DNA of 64,000 nucleotides from Micromonospora sp. R77 (lineage in GTDB: Bacteria; Actinomycetota; Actinomycetes; Mycobacteriales; Micromonosporaceae), in the NCBI RefSeq assembly GCF_022747945.1, contig NZ_JALDST010000001.1, positions 4,216,001 to 4,280,000 of the forward strand, in the 5' to 3' direction. This document shows, piece by piece, positions 1-9,210 of the stretch; position 1 is the stretch's first letter, and every line of letters begins with the position of its first letter. A program made the position numbers and the translations under genes. Under the pieces are notes generated by a model. It saw only the letters and a program-made list of their open reading frames with translations. It was not told where the DNA came from and did no database searches.

Positions 1-790
1 CCTGGAACGTGCACGTGCACGTCAACGACGTAGGCGCGGCCATCGAGGCGGGGTGACGGCGGGTCGCCCGCACCGGATCTCGGTGACCCGCTTCGCCGAC
101 CAGGTGGCCCCCGCGCCGGCCCTGCCGGCGGTGCTGCCGGACGGGCGGGCGGCGGTGGTGGTGGCGACCGGCGCGGGCATCGCCGAGCTCTTCGCCGGTG
201 AGGGCGCGACCGTGGTCCCCGGCAACCCGTCCACCGGCGAGCTGCTGGACGCCGTCCGGGCCAGCGGCGCGGCCCGGGTGGTGGTGCTCCCCAACGACCC
301 GAACACCCAGTCGGTGGCGAGCGCCGCGGCCCGGGAGGCGCACCGGCTCGGCGTCAAGGTGAGCGTGGTCCCCACCCGCTCCCCGGTGCAGGCCCTCGCG
401 GCCCTCGCGGTCCGCGACCCGGGCCGGCGCTTCGAGGACGACGTCATCGCGATGGCGGAGGCGGCCGGCGCCTGCCGCTACGCCGAGGTGTGCCACGCCA
501 GCCGGGAGGCGCTCACCGTCGCCGGCCCGTGCCGCCCGGGTGACGTGCTGGCCCTGGTCGAGGGTGAGGTGCACCTGATCGGCGCCGAGCTGCTCGACAC
601 CTGCACCGCGGTGGTCGACCGGATGCTCGGCGGCGGCGGTGAGCTGGTCACCCTGCTCTGCGGGGCGGACGCCCCGGCCGGGCTGGCCGACCGGGTGCGC
701 GAGCACGTCGAGCGCGCCTGGCCGTTCGTCGAGGTGCAGGCGTACGAGGGCGGTCAGCCGCACTATCCGCTCCTGATAGGGGTCGAATGA
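1..790 (+). CDS. FakA/YloV-type DAK2-DegV family protein, C-terminal part, frameshifted
   Basis: Only the last ~260 residues of this gene are in the window, and they need two reading frames. Frame 3 reads WNVHVHVNDVGAAIEAG up to a TGA at 54-56. The next frame continues as VTAGRPHRI to the stop at 788-790. In this family (a DhaL-like ATP-binding domain followed by a DegV-like domain; FakA phosphorylates FakB-bound fatty acids) the VHVH...IEAG segment normally runs straight into xxGRPxRI. One G is therefore probably missing from the run at 50-53, and the GTG at 53 is not a real start. The DegV-like half shows NPSTGELLDA and VLPNDPNT. The stop overlaps the recG start (ATGA); a DAK gene directly before recG is the usual actinobacterial arrangement. 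Lipid-kinase function is inferred from the family only. Confidence 0.8.
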   Translation, partial: LERARARQRRRRGHRGGVTAGRPHRISVTRFADQVAPAPALPAVLPDGRAAVVVATGAGIAELFAGEGATVVPGNPSTGELLDAVRASGAARVVVLPNDPNTQSVASAAAREAHRLGVKVSVVPTRSPVQALAALAVRDPGRRFEDDVIAMAEAAGACRYAEVCHASREALTVAGPCRPGDVLALVEGEVHLIGAELLDTCTAVVDRMLGGGGELVTLLCGADAPAGLADRVREHVERAWPFVEVQAYEGGQPHYPLLIGVE

Positions 791-2988
791 CGTCCGATCC
801 GTCCACCGTGGACACGCCGCTGAAGAAGCTGGTCGGGGAGAAGACCGCCAAGGCCCTGGCGAGCCACCTCGACCTGCACACCGCCGGGGACCTGATCTAC
901 CACTTCCCCCGTCGGTACGACGAGCGCGGCGAGCACACCGACATCCGCTCGCTCGACGTCGGTGAGCAGGTCACCGTGCTGGCCCAGGTGCAGCGCACCG
1001 CCGTCCGGCCGATGCGGCAGCGGCGCGGCAACCTGCTGGAGGTGACCGTCGGCGACGGCTCCGGTGGGGTGCTCACCTGCACCTTCTTCGGCAACCAGGC
1101 GTGGCGGGAGCGGGAGCTGCGCCCCGGGCGGTGGGGGCTGTTCGCCGGCAAGGTCACCGAGTTCCGGGGCAAGCGCCAGCTCAACGGCCCCGAATACGTG
1201 CTGCTCGGTGAGGGCGGCGACGGCGAGGCGGCGGCCAACGAGGAGGTCGAGGAGTTTGCCGGGGCGCTGATCCCGGTCTACCCGGCCGCCGCGGCGGTGC
1301 CGACCTGGGTGATCGCCCGCTGCGTCCGGGTGGTGCTGGACACCTTCACCCCGCCGGAGGATCCGCTGCCGGCCACCGTGCGGGCCGACCGCAACCTGGT
1401 CGGCATCGGGGCGGCGCTGCGCGAGATCCACCGACCCTCCAGCAAGGAGGAGCTCTATCGGGCCCGCCGCCGGCTCAAGTGGGACGAGGCGTTCGCGGTG
1501 CAGCTCACCCTGGTGCAGCGAAAGCACCGGGCGGCGGACTGGCCGGCGAAGTCCCGGCCCGGCCGCCCCGGCGGACTGCTCGACGCGTTCGACGCCCGGC
1601 TGCCGTACGAGCTGACCAGCGGCCAGCAGGACGTCGGCGTGGAGATCGCCGCCGACCTGGCCGCCGCGCACCCGATGCACCGCCTGCTGCAGGGCGAGGT
1701 CGGCTCGGGCAAGACGGTGGTGGCCCTGCGGGCCATGCTCCAGGTGGTCGACTCCGGCGGGCAGGCGGCCCTGCTCGCCCCGACCGAGGTCCTCGCCGCG
1801 CAGCACCACCGGGGGATGCTCGACCTGCTCGGGCCGCTGGCGCAGGCCGGCGAGCTGGGGGCAGCCGACGGCGCGACCCGGGTGGAACTGGTCACCGGCT
1901 CGCTCGGCGCGGCGGCCCGCCGCCGGGCCCTGGCGGAGGTGGCCGGCGGCCGGGCCGGGATCGTGCTCGGCACCCACGCCCTGCTCTACGAGGGGGTCGA
2001 CTTCGCCGACCTGGGCCTGGTGGTGGTGGACGAGCAGCACCGCTTCGGCGTGGAGCAGCGCGACGCGTTGCGGGCCAAGGCCGACCAGCCGCCGCACGTG
2101 CTGGTGATGACGGCCACCCCGATCCCGCGCACGGTCGCCATGACCGTCTACGGCGACCTGGAGGTCTCCACCCTCTCCCAGCTGCCGCAGGGCCGCTCGC
2201 CGATCGCCTCGCACGTGGTGCCGGCCGCCGAGAAGCCGGCCTTCCTCGACCGGGCCTGGCGCCGGGTGCGCGAGGAGGTCGGCAAAGGCCACCAGGCGTA
2301 CGTGGTGTGCCCGCGCATCGGTGAGGGCCCCGGCTCCGAGGAGGAGCCGCCGCGTGAGGACGACAACGGGAAGCGGCCGCCGCTGGCGGTGACCGAGGTG
2401 GCGCCGCTGCTCGCCGAGGGCCCGCTGCACGGGCTGCGGATCGGCGTGCTGCACGGGCGGCTGCCCGCCGACGAGAAGGACGCGGTGATGCGCTCCTTCG
2501 CCGCCGGCGAGCTGGACGTGCTGGTCGCCACCACCGTGGTCGAGGTCGGCGTCAACGTGCCCAACGCCACCGTGATGATCGTGCTGGACGCCGACCGGTT
2601 CGGTGTCTCCCAGCTGCACCAGCTGCGCGGCCGGGTGGGCCGGGGCTCGGCGGCGGGGCTCTGTCTGCTGGTCACCGAGGCGATGGAGGGCTCGTCGGCC
2701 CGGGAACGCCTCGACGCGGTCGCCGGCACCACCGACGGGTTCAAGCTCGCCGAGCTGGATCTGGAGCAGCGCCGCGAGGGTGACGTGCTGGGGGCCACCC
2801 AGTCCGGCCGCCGCTCGCACCTGCGGCTGCTGTCCCTGAGACGCGACGCGGACCTGATCCGGGACGCCCGGGCGGAGGCGATCGCCCTGGTCGAGGAGGA
2901 CCCGGAGCTGACCCGCCATCCGGCGCTGGCCGCGTCGGTGGCCGCGCTGGTCGACTCCGAACGCGCCGAATACCTCGAGAAGGGCTGA
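787..2988 (+). CDS. recG: ATP-dependent DNA helicase RecG
   Basis: RecG remodels stalled replication forks and branch-migrates Holliday junctions. The 733-residue product has the usual family length. It begins with the wedge/OB-fold region (FPRRYDERGE near residue 45). Helicase motifs follow: Walker A GEVGSGKT at about residues 303-310, the superfamily-2 box DEQH at about 415-418 followed by RFG, TATPIPRT at about 442, and motif VI QLRGRVGRG at about 614. The C-terminal region has the family's LxxREGxxLG-like stretch (LEQRREGDVLG). The ATG at 787 overlaps the stop of the DAK gene by 4 bp, so translation is probably coupled. No frame problem is seen here. Confidence 0.97.
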   Translation: MTSDPSTVDTPLKKLVGEKTAKALASHLDLHTAGDLIYHFPRRYDERGEHTDIRSLDVGEQVTVLAQVQRTAVRPMRQRRGNLLEVTVGDGSGGVLTCTFFGNQAWRERELRPGRWGLFAGKVTEFRGKRQLNGPEYVLLGEGGDGEAAANEEVEEFAGALIPVYPAAAAVPTWVIARCVRVVLDTFTPPEDPLPATVRADRNLVGIGAALREIHRPSSKEELYRARRRLKWDEAFAVQLTLVQRKHRAADWPAKSRPGRPGGLLDAFDARLPYELTSGQQDVGVEIAADLAAAHPMHRLLQGEVGSGKTVVALRAMLQVVDSGGQAALLAPTEVLAAQHHRGMLDLLGPLAQAGELGAADGATRVELVTGSLGAAARRRALAEVAGGRAGIVLGTHALLYEGVDFADLGLVVVDEQHRFGVEQRDALRAKADQPPHVLVMTATPIPRTVAMTVYGDLEVSTLSQLPQGRSPIASHVVPAAEKPAFLDRAWRRVREEVGKGHQAYVVCPRIGEGPGSEEEPPREDDNGKRPPLAVTEVAPLLAEGPLHGLRIGVLHGRLPADEKDAVMRSFAAGELDVLVATTVVEVGVNVPNATVMIVLDADRFGVSQLHQLRGRVGRGSAAGLCLLVTEAMEGSSARERLDAVAGTTDGFKLAELDLEQRREGDVLGATQSGRRSHLRLLSLRRDADLIRDARAEAIALVEEDPELTRHPALAASVAALVDSERAEYLEKG

Positions 2989-3218
2989 CCCTCGCCGGCG
3001 CTCCACGGCGGCGCCCTGGTGGCGTCCAGCGCAGGGACACCGGCCCGTCCCCGAGCGAGTCCACTGTGGTCGGTTCCCGGCGCGCCTCGCGGGCGATCCT
3101 CTCGGCGGCGGTAGCCCGGACGACCGGGTCCGGCAGTGTCGGCGGGAGTGGCTGCGTCGCCCGTGGCGGCGTGACCGCTGCCCCCACCCCGGTGGGTCGA
3201 CGCGCCTAGGATGCGGCG

Positions 3219-4151
3219 ATGTCGACTCCTTCGCTCGCGCGTGGTGTGCTGCTGTTGGCCCGAGGTGACCGACTGGTCGTGGAACAGGTCGGGGGCGCCG
3301 GTGACGACGCCCTCTCCACGCCCTGCTCCCGCCGGACGCGGTTCCAGATCGCGTCGATCAGCAAGCAGATGACCGCGGCGGCGGTGCTGCTCCTGGCCGA
3401 GCGGCAGACGCTCGACGTGACCGACCCGGTCGAGCGCTGGGTGCCCGACTGCCCGCCGGAGTGGCGCGGGATCACCCTGCACCACCTGCTGAACCACACC
3501 TCGGGGCTGGGCCACTGGGAGGACTACCCGCTGATCGACCTGGCCCGGCGTACCGGACCGGTGGAGCTGCGGGCCCTCTTCCGGAACGTTCCGCCACTGT
3601 TCCGTCCGGGGGCCCGGTGGCACTACAGCAGCCCGGGTTACGTGCTGCTGGCCCACGCCGTCGAGCGGGCCGCCGGCCGCCCGTATGCCGATTTCCTCGC
3701 CGCCGAGGTCTTCGCGCCGCTGGGGATGACCGACAGCTTCGCCGGTGCGCCGGGCGACCGCCCCGACGTGGCGGTCGGGCACTCGGCCGGACGGCCGGTC
3801 CCGTCCTGGGACCTGGACATGGTGAACGTCGGTGCCGGGGACGTCTGGTGCTCCGCTGACGACCTGCTCACCTGGCTCGACGTGCCGAGGCGGGGGCGTC
3901 TCCTCACCACCGCCTCGGTCGCGCGGATGACCACGGCGTACGCGCCGACCGGCTCGGCCGGGACGGCCTACGGCTACGGCTGTTTCCTCGGGCCGCTGGC
4001 GGGGGAGCGGGCGGTCCACCACTCCGGGGAGAACGCCGGGTTCCGGTCGTTCGCCGCCTGGCTGCCCGACTCCGACCGTCGGCTGGTGCTCCTCACCAAC
4101 GAGGACACCGCCGCCCTCTCGCTGGTCGACCAGGTCCTCACCGCCGCCTGA
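3219..4151 (+). CDS. serine hydrolase of the beta-lactamase / penicillin-binding-protein-like family
   Basis: This 310-residue protein has the class C beta-lactamase / DD-peptidase fold (Beta-lactamase family PF00144). The nucleophile motif SxxK is SISK at residues 46-49. The second motif reads YSSPGY, where the family usually has YxN, so the Asn is replaced by Ser. The third motif is HSG (HSGENAGF) near the C-terminus. There is no signal peptide, so it is probably a cytoplasmic esterase or peptidase rather than a resistance enzyme. It stands alone, 230 bp after recG, and converges on the LPXTG gene. The substrate cannot be read from the sequence. Confidence 0.85.
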   Translation: MSTPSLARGVLLLARGDRLVVEQVGGAGDDALSTPCSRRTRFQIASISKQMTAAAVLLLAERQTLDVTDPVERWVPDCPPEWRGITLHHLLNHTSGLGHWEDYPLIDLARRTGPVELRALFRNVPPLFRPGARWHYSSPGYVLLAHAVERAAGRPYADFLAAEVFAPLGMTDSFAGAPGDRPDVAVGHSAGRPVPSWDLDMVNVGAGDVWCSADDLLTWLDVPRRGRLLTTASVARMTTAYAPTGSAGTAYGYGCFLGPLAGERAVHHSGENAGFRSFAAWLPDSDRRLVLLTNEDTAALSLVDQVLTAA

Positions 4152-4318
4152 CCGCGCCCCGCTCGCCCGTGCACCCACCCCTCCCACCGGCGCTGTCCGC
4201 GCGCTGCCCCGCCGAGGTCGCGCTCGATCCGGGGAACAGTGCCCACCCGCGCCCGAGGCCACTGTTTCCCGCTTCGAGCGTGATCTTGCAGGTCGGGCTC
4301 GCGGAGGGTGGTGCTGCG

Positions 4319-4356
4319 CGGAGGGCGCGCCGACCGGGTGGTCGACGCGCCCTCCG
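4319..4356. terminator. hairpin between convergent genes
   Basis: An 11-bp arm (CGGAGGGCGCG, 4319-4329) pairs with 4346-4356. A further 5-bp inner stem CGACC/GGTCG follows after a single C-A mismatch, and the loop is GGGT. It lies 15 bp beyond the stop of the LPXTG gene on its strand and about 170 bp after the serine hydrolase. It is probably an intrinsic terminator for the minus-strand gene and may act in both directions. Confidence 0.7.
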
Positions 4357-4371
4357 GCGATCCGGGCAGGA

Positions 4372-5331
4372 TCAGGCGGTGAAGCGGACCCGACGGCGGC
4401 GGGCCACCACGAAGAGCACCGCGCCCGCGGCGAGCAGCAGGACGGCTCCACCGGCGATGGCGCCGGCGGCCGGGCCGGTGACCGGCAGGCCGCCACCCTG
4501 GCCCGAGCAGTCCTTCGGCTGGGTGTACGGGATGGTCTCGGCGTCCTCGACCACGTCGTACTTGGCCGTGACCTTGAGGCCCCGGTAGGCGTCGAAGCTG
4601 ACCGAGGTGGTCTTGCCCGGCTCGGAGACGAGCTTCTTGGTGACGCCCTTCTCGGTGGTCAGCGTGGCGGTGAAGGGGATGCCCTTCGCCGGGTTCTCGA
4701 CGATGAAGGTCATCGTGTCGCAGGTCTGCTCGAGCTGGAACACCGGTTCGGCCGGCTCCGCCGCGGCGGGCGGCGTCGCGGACGGGCTGGCCGGGCGGGA
4801 CGCGGACGGCGACGGGGTGACCTCGGGCGACCGGCTCGGCTCCGGGGTGGCGCTCGGCGCGGGGGAGCTGGGCGCCGGGGAGCTGGGCGTGGGCGACGGC
4901 GTCTGAGCCGGGCCGCAGTCCTGCGAGGGCTGGGCGACGACGCTCTGCCAGGTCTGGATGACCTTGTCGTCGCGTACCCAGCGGGCCTCGACGGTGAGCT
5001 TCAGCTCGGGGATCGCGCCCTCGAAGGTGTGGGTCTGGCTGCCGGTCAGCGGCTCGCCGCCCTCTTCGTTCAGGGTCGCCCCGACGGCCAGGCTGCCGGT
5101 GATGTCACCGGGCACGGAGGACTCGATCCGGGTGATCTTGCCGGTCAGGTCGGGCACGTTGCTGCCCACCGACCAGTTGACGGTGACCTTGCCGTCCCCG
5201 GCCGCGCAGTAGCTGCCGGAGGGCTGGGGGTGGTGGGCCAGGGCCGGGCCGGCGACGGTGGCCACGCCCGCGAGGCCGATCAGCGCGCCGGCGGTGAGGA
5301 CGGCGGCACGCCGGAGGTGGAGACGGTGCAC
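4372..5331 (-). CDS. LPXTG-anchored cell-wall surface protein
   Basis: The 319-residue product is a predicted sortase substrate. A signal peptide (about residues 1-32, ending ...PALA before HH) leads into an exported domain with four cysteines. A Pro/Ser/Thr-rich linker (about 145-195) follows, then a second small domain. The C-terminal sorting signal is LPVTG, a ~22-residue hydrophobic helix and a basic RRRRVR tail. The start is GTG at 5331, preceded by a strong AGGAG six bases upstream. No sortase gene is in the window, so it must use one encoded elsewhere. No enzymatic domain was recognised; a structural or adhesive role is only a guess. Confidence 0.85.
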   Translation of the reverse strand: MHRLHLRRAAVLTAGALIGLAGVATVAGPALAHHPQPSGSYCAAGDGKVTVNWSVGSNVPDLTGKITRIESSVPGDITGSLAVGATLNEEGGEPLTGSQTHTFEGAIPELKLTVEARWVRDDKVIQTWQSVVAQPSQDCGPAQTPSPTPSSPAPSSPAPSATPEPSRSPEVTPSPSASRPASPSATPPAAAEPAEPVFQLEQTCDTMTFIVENPAKGIPFTATLTTEKGVTKKLVSEPGKTTSVSFDAYRGLKVTAKYDVVEDAETIPYTQPKDCSGQGGGLPVTGPAAGAIAGGAVLLLAAGAVLFVVARRRRVRFTA

Positions 5332-5579
5332 GTCTGCTCCTGATGAGGGGAGGATCGGAGGGTGCGGCGGACGGATCGGGACCTCGTCCGCGCGGCAACC
5401 CGGCAGACACTAGCGAGATCCGTTCGCCGGACGTCACGTCGATCGACGCCTCGTAAAGGGTCTGTTATATATCTGAGATCATTGATGTACGCGGGGTGAT
5501 CGAACGGTGGCGTCAGCGGCGGGTCGCCCGGCCTGCGCCGGCCGTCGCGTAGCGTCAGAGGCATGCGCAGGAGCAGACG
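5332..5579. promoter_or_regulatory. divergent intergenic region with an AT-rich core
   Basis: This 248-bp gap separates the divergent LPXTG gene and rsmD. It contains an unusually AT-rich patch for this genome at about 5451-5490, including TTATATATC, which is a plausible promoter core. No defined -35/-10 pair can be assigned with confidence. Confidence 0.35.
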
Positions 5580-6143
5580 GTGACCCGGATCGTGGCCGGC
5601 ACGCTCGGCGGCCGGCGGCTCGCCGCGCCGCCCGGCGCCGGCACCCGACCCACCTCCGACCGGGTACGCGAGGCGCTGTTCAGCGCGGTGCAGGCGCACG
5701 TGGACCTGGTCGGGGCGCGCGTCGCCGACCTCTACGCGGGCTCCGGCGCGGTCGGGCTGGAGGCGCTGTCCCGGGGCGCCGAGCACGTGCTGCTGGTGGA
5801 GTCCGACGCCCGGGCGGCCCGGGTGATCCGGGAGAACGTCGCCGCCCTGCGCGCCGCCCCGGCCGCCCGACTCGTCACCGGCCGGGTGGCCACCGTGCTC
5901 GCCGCCGGCCCGGACGGCGACCCGTACGACGTGGTCTTCGCCGACCCCCCGTACGCGGTGCCCGACGAGGAGGTCACCGCGATGCTCGCCGCGCTGGTCG
6001 ACGGCGGTTGGCTGGCCCCGGACGCGCTGGTGATCGTGGAGCGGTCCAGTCGCAGCGGCCAGGTCACCTGGGTGGAGGGGATCACCGCCGAGCGCAGCCG
6101 CCGCTACGGCGAGACCACCCTTTGGTACGGTCGCCGATCATGA
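5580..6143 (+). CDS. rsmD: 16S rRNA (guanine966-N2)-methyltransferase RsmD
   Basis: RsmD methylates G966 of 16S rRNA during 30S assembly using S-adenosylmethionine. The 187-residue protein carries the SAM-binding loop [10 protein letters not shown] (residues 50-59) and the catalytic DPPY motif of N-methyltransferases (122-125). The family N-terminal signature [12 protein letters not shown] and [13 protein letters not shown] are also present. The GTG start at 5580 has AGGAG at 5569-5573. Its stop overlaps the coaD start (ATGA), the common rsmD-coaD pair. Confidence 0.95.
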   Translation: MTRIVAGTLGGRRLAAPPGAGTRPTSDRVREALFSAVQAHVDLVGARVADLYAGSGAVGLEALSRGAEHVLLVESDARAARVIRENVAALRAAPAARLVTGRVATVLAAGPDGDPYDVVFADPPYAVPDEEVTAMLAALVDGGWLAPDALVIVERSSRSGQVTWVEGITAERSRRYGETTLWYGRRS

Positions 6144-6628
6144 GACGTGCGGTCTGTCCCGGCTCGTTCGATCCGGTCACCAACGGACACCTCGACATCA
6201 TCGGCCGGGCCAGCCGGCTCTTCGACGAGGTGATCGTCGGAGTGCTGGTCAACCAGTCGAAGAGCGGCCTGTTCACCGTGGACGAGCGGATCGAGATGCT
6301 CCGCGAGGTCACCTCGTCGTACGACAACGTGCGGGTGGAGTCGTTCCGCGGGCTGCTGGTGGACTTCTGCCGGGCCCAGCAGGCGAGTGTGCTGATCAAG
6401 GGCCTGCGGGCGGTCAGCGACTTCGACTACGAGCTGCAGATGGCGCAGATGAACATCGGCCTGGCCGGCGTGGAGACCCTCTTCATGCCGACCAACCCGC
6501 TCTATTCGTTCCTCTCCTCCAGTCTGGTCAAGGACGTCGCCAAGTGGGGCGGGGACATCTCCTCCCACGTCCCGGACGTGGTGCGCGAGCAGCTCCGGGC
6601 CCGGCTGACGCCGCAGCAGCCCGGCTGA
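6140..6628 (+). CDS. coaD: phosphopantetheine adenylyltransferase
   Basis: CoaD converts 4'-phosphopantetheine and ATP to dephospho-CoA, the penultimate step of coenzyme A synthesis. The 162-residue length matches the family. The nucleotidyltransferase (T/H)xGH motif is TNGH at residues 14-17 within [10 protein letters not shown]. The [12 protein letters not shown] and SSSLVK segments correspond to the substrate-binding and second ATP-binding motifs. The ATG start at 6140 overlaps the rsmD stop by 4 bp, so the two genes are probably co-translated. Confidence 0.97.
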   Translation: MRRAVCPGSFDPVTNGHLDIIGRASRLFDEVIVGVLVNQSKSGLFTVDERIEMLREVTSSYDNVRVESFRGLLVDFCRAQQASVLIKGLRAVSDFDYELQMAQMNIGLAGVETLFMPTNPLYSFLSSSLVKDVAKWGGDISSHVPDVVREQLRARLTPQQPG

Positions 6629-6777
6629 CCCGGCCACCGTGACGCCTCCGGCGCGACGCGCCGGGCCGGGGCGGATGGCCCACCTGTCGCCCGCGCACGA
6701 CATCATTGGTGGAGCGGGAACCCGGCCGTAACCCGCATCATGTAGGTCGGCCGACGAACGACAGGAGTGAGGTACCG

Positions 6778-7275
6778 GTGGACCCGCTCGATCGCATCGA
6801 CGAACTGATCGCCATGGTGGAGCAGGCCCGCTCCGTCCCGATGTCGCGCAACAACTGCATGCTGGACCGGGGCGAGCTGATCGCCATCCTCGACGAGATG
6901 CGCGCCGACCTCCCCGCCGACCTGCGTCGGGCCGCCGCCCTGCTGGAGGAGCGGGACAAGATCATGGAGGCCGGCAAGCGGGAGGCCGACCGGATCATCA
7001 GCGAGGGTGAGGCGGAACACGCCCGCCTGGTGTCGGTGAACGAGATCACGGTCTCCGCCGAGCACGAGGGCGCCCGGATCATCGCCGAGGCCCGGGCCGA
7101 GGCGCAGCGGCTGCGGGACGAGGTCGACGACTACGTCGACACCGCGCTGGCCAACTTCGAGCAGTTCCTCACCCGGGCGCTCGCCTCGATAGAGCGGGGC
7201 CGGGACAAGATGCACGCGCTGCGGGAGATCGGGACCTTCGCGGGCGACGAGGCGGATCGCCCGCTACCCTTCTGA
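6778..7275 (+). CDS. SepIVA-like DivIVA-related coiled-coil septation protein
   Basis: The start is the GTG at 6778, with AGGAG at 6763-6767. The 165-residue product begins DPLDRIDELI and is almost entirely alpha-helical and charged, with long Ala/Glu/Arg-rich coiled-coil segments (about residues 55-150). Its position just before DUF177-rpmF-rnc-mutM matches Rv2927c of M. tuberculosis, the DivIVA-like septation protein SepIVA. I infer that it is the orthologue acting at the growth zone or septum. Some databases call such proteins ATP synthase subunit b-like because of helical similarity; no membrane anchor is present here. Confidence 0.65.
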   Translation: MDPLDRIDELIAMVEQARSVPMSRNNCMLDRGELIAILDEMRADLPADLRRAAALLEERDKIMEAGKREADRIISEGEAEHARLVSVNEITVSAEHEGARIIAEARAEAQRLRDEVDDYVDTALANFEQFLTRALASIERGRDKMHALREIGTFAGDEADRPLPF

Positions 7276-7384
7276 GCGGCACCCCGGCAGCCGACAGGCG
7301 GGGCACCCGACGCCCCCGGTTCGACGGTCGGGTGGTCGCCCAGGTAACCTTTTTTGTCGGCCTCTCACCGGCCGGAGTCTGACT

Positions 7385-7948
7385 ATGCCCAAACACTCGT
7401 CTTCATCACTCAACCCCAGGTCGCCGCTGGTCCTCGACACGAGGGACCTGCCGCGCCGACCTGGTGCGTTGCGTACGGTCAAGCGGGTGGTGCCGGCACC
7501 GGCGGACCTCGGCGTGGAGTTGATCGGCGTGCCGGAAGGCGCGGACCTCGACCTCGACCTGAGGTTGGAGTCGGTGTCCGAGGGCGTGCTCGTCTCCGGG
7601 ACCATCACCGGTCCCGTCAAGGGCGAGTGCGGCCGCTGCCTACGCGAGATCGACGACTCGGTGGTCGTGAACGTCCAGGAGCTGTACGCGTACGAGAACA
7701 GCACCACGGACGCCACGACCGACGAGGACGAGGTGGGCCGGATGCAGGACGATCTGATCGACCTGGAGCCGGCGCTGCGGGACGCGGTGGTGCTCAAGCT
7801 GCCGACCAACCCGCTCTGCCGGGAGGACTGCCCAGGCCTGTGCCCCGAGTGCGGGGTGCACTGGGACGACCTGCCGGCCGACCACAGCCACCAGGAGATC
7901 GACCCGCGTTGGGCGAGCCTGTCGCAACTGAACCGTACAGAGGAGTAG
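7385..7948 (+). CDS. DUF177 (YceD) family protein
   Basis: This 187-residue protein belongs to the YceD/DUF177 family, almost always encoded directly upstream of rpmF and linked to rRNA or large-subunit metabolism. Visible features are the conserved C-x-x-C segment ECGRCLREI near the middle and a second cysteine cluster LCREDCPGLCPECG near the C-terminus, which probably binds zinc. The ATG start was chosen because the sequence MPKHSSSSLNPRSPLVLDTRDL fits the family N-terminus. It is followed five bases after its stop by rpmF. Confidence 0.9.
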   Translation: MPKHSSSSLNPRSPLVLDTRDLPRRPGALRTVKRVVPAPADLGVELIGVPEGADLDLDLRLESVSEGVLVSGTITGPVKGECGRCLREIDDSVVVNVQELYAYENSTTDATTDEDEVGRMQDDLIDLEPALRDAVVLKLPTNPLCREDCPGLCPECGVHWDDLPADHSHQEIDPRWASLSQLNRTEE

Positions 7949-7953
7949 GAACC

Positions 7954-8127
7954 GTGGCCGTCCCCAAGCGCAAGATGTCGCGCAGCAACACCCGGTCCCG
8001 CCGGGCGAACTGGAAGGCGGCCGTGGTCGCGACCGTGGCCTGCCCGCAGTGCAAGTCGCCGAAGCTGCCGCACGCGGCGTGCTCCGTCTGCGGCACGTAC
8101 AACGGCCGCCAGGTTCTCGAGGTCTGA
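7954..8127 (+). CDS. rpmF: 50S ribosomal protein L32, zinc-ribbon form
   Basis: L32 is a small protein of the large ribosomal subunit. The 57-residue product starts AVPKRKMSRSNTRSRRA, the classic L32 N-terminus. It retains four cysteines as two CxxC pairs (residues 30/33 and 43/46), so this is the zinc-containing C+ form. Many actinomycetes also keep a cysteine-free paralogue induced by zinc limitation; none is in this window. The GTG start at 7954 has AGGAG at 7941-7945, overlapping the stop of the DUF177 gene. Confidence 0.96.
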   Translation: MAVPKRKMSRSNTRSRRANWKAAVVATVACPQCKSPKLPHAACSVCGTYNGRQVLEV

Positions 8128-8139
8128 CCTGGACGCCGA

Positions 8140-9210
8140 GTGACGCCCCCGACCGTGGGTCGGGTGGCGCGCGCACCCTGGCAGTCCCCCGGTGTCCCGG
8201 CTCCCTCCGACGCCGACCGCGACGCGGTCGACGGGTCGACGGAGCCGGGCACCGCGCGGATCGCCGTTGACCTCCTCGGCGGGGACGATGCTCCCGACGT
8301 CGTGGTTGACGGCGCTCTGCGGGCGGTGCGTACCGACCCCGACCTGCAGCTGCTGCTCGTCGGCCCCGCCGAGGTGGCCGGCGGGCTGATCGACGCCCTC
8401 GACCCGGCCGAACGCGCCCGGATCACGGTCCGCCCGGTGCGGACCGTCGTCGGCATGGGCGACCATCCCGTCGCCGCCCGCGGCCACAGCACCGTCCGCG
8501 CGGCGGTCACCGCGGTCCGCGACGGTCTTGCGGACGCACTCGTCTCCGCCGGCTCGACCGGCGCCACCGTCACCGCCGCCGCGCTCGGCCTGGGCCGGTG
8601 GGCGGGCGTGCGCCGGCCCGCCCTGGTGGCCACCCTGCCGGCCGTCGCCGGCCCGGTGGTCCTGCTCGACGTGGGCGGTTCGCTGGAGCCCCGCGCGGCC
8701 ACCCTCGCCCGGCACGCCGTCCTCGGCGCCGCCTACGCGGCGGTGGCGCACTGCGTGGCCGCGCCCCGGGTCGGCCTCCTCTCCGTCGGCACCGAGGCCG
8801 GCCAGGGCGACCGCCTGCGCCGCGCCGCCGATCCCATGCTCGCTGCCGCGCCGCTGCCCTGCGGCGCCCGCTACGTGGGCCTGGTCGAGGGGTACGACGT
8901 CGCCCTCGGCACCCGCGCCGACGTGGTGGTCACCGACGGCTTCACCGGTAACGTGCTGCTCAAGGCGATCGAGGGCGCGTACGCGATGGCCGGCGGACCA
9001 CCGGCCAGCGGCGGCGCCCCCCGGGCGGCCGCCCTGCTCGGCGTCTGCGGCACGGTGGTCGTGTGCCACGGCGCGGCCCGACCCGACGACGTCGCCTCCG
9101 GCATCGCCCTCGCCGCCCACCTGTGGCGACGGCGGGCCACCGACCTGATCTCCGGCCTGCTCGACGGCATTCCGCAGGATCCCGCACACGGCAACGAGGT
9201 AGGACCATGA
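8140..9210 (+). CDS. plsX: phosphate acyltransferase PlsX
   Basis: PlsX makes acyl-phosphate from acyl-ACP for phospholipid synthesis. The 356-residue protein shows the family core: [19 protein letters not shown] near residue 42, [15 protein letters not shown] in the middle, and the hallmark [17 protein letters not shown] toward the C-terminus. Sequence between these motifs is more divergent than in model bacteria, and the N-terminal ~38 residues before the core look like an extension, so a later start is possible. The stop overlaps the rnc start by 4 bp (ATGA). Confidence 0.87.
   Translation: MTPPTVGRVARAPWQSPGVPAPSDADRDAVDGSTEPGTARIAVDLLGGDDAPDVVVDGALRAVRTDPDLQLLLVGPAEVAGGLIDALDPAERARITVRPVRTVVGMGDHPVAARGHSTVRAAVTAVRDGLADALVSAGSTGATVTAAALGLGRWAGVRRPALVATLPAVAGPVVLLDVGGSLEPRAATLARHAVLGAAYAAVAHCVAAPRVGLLSVGTEAGQGDRLRRAADPMLAAAPLPCGARYVGLVEGYDVALGTRADVVVTDGFTGNVLLKAIEGAYAMAGGPPASGGAPRAAALLGVCGTVVVCHGAARPDDVASGIALAAHLWRRRATDLISGLLDGIPQDPAHGNEVGP

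Noticed and set aside
53..790. Independent 245-residue gene starting at GTG 53
   Set aside because: The protein is the C-terminal half of a FakA/DAK protein whose preceding residues are encoded in another frame just upstream.
763..3006. Very long open frame on the minus strand opposite recG (747 codons)
   Set aside because: It is the antisense shadow of recG in a GC-rich genome; the plus strand has all helicase motifs and the minus translation is His/Gly/Arg-rich with no family signature.
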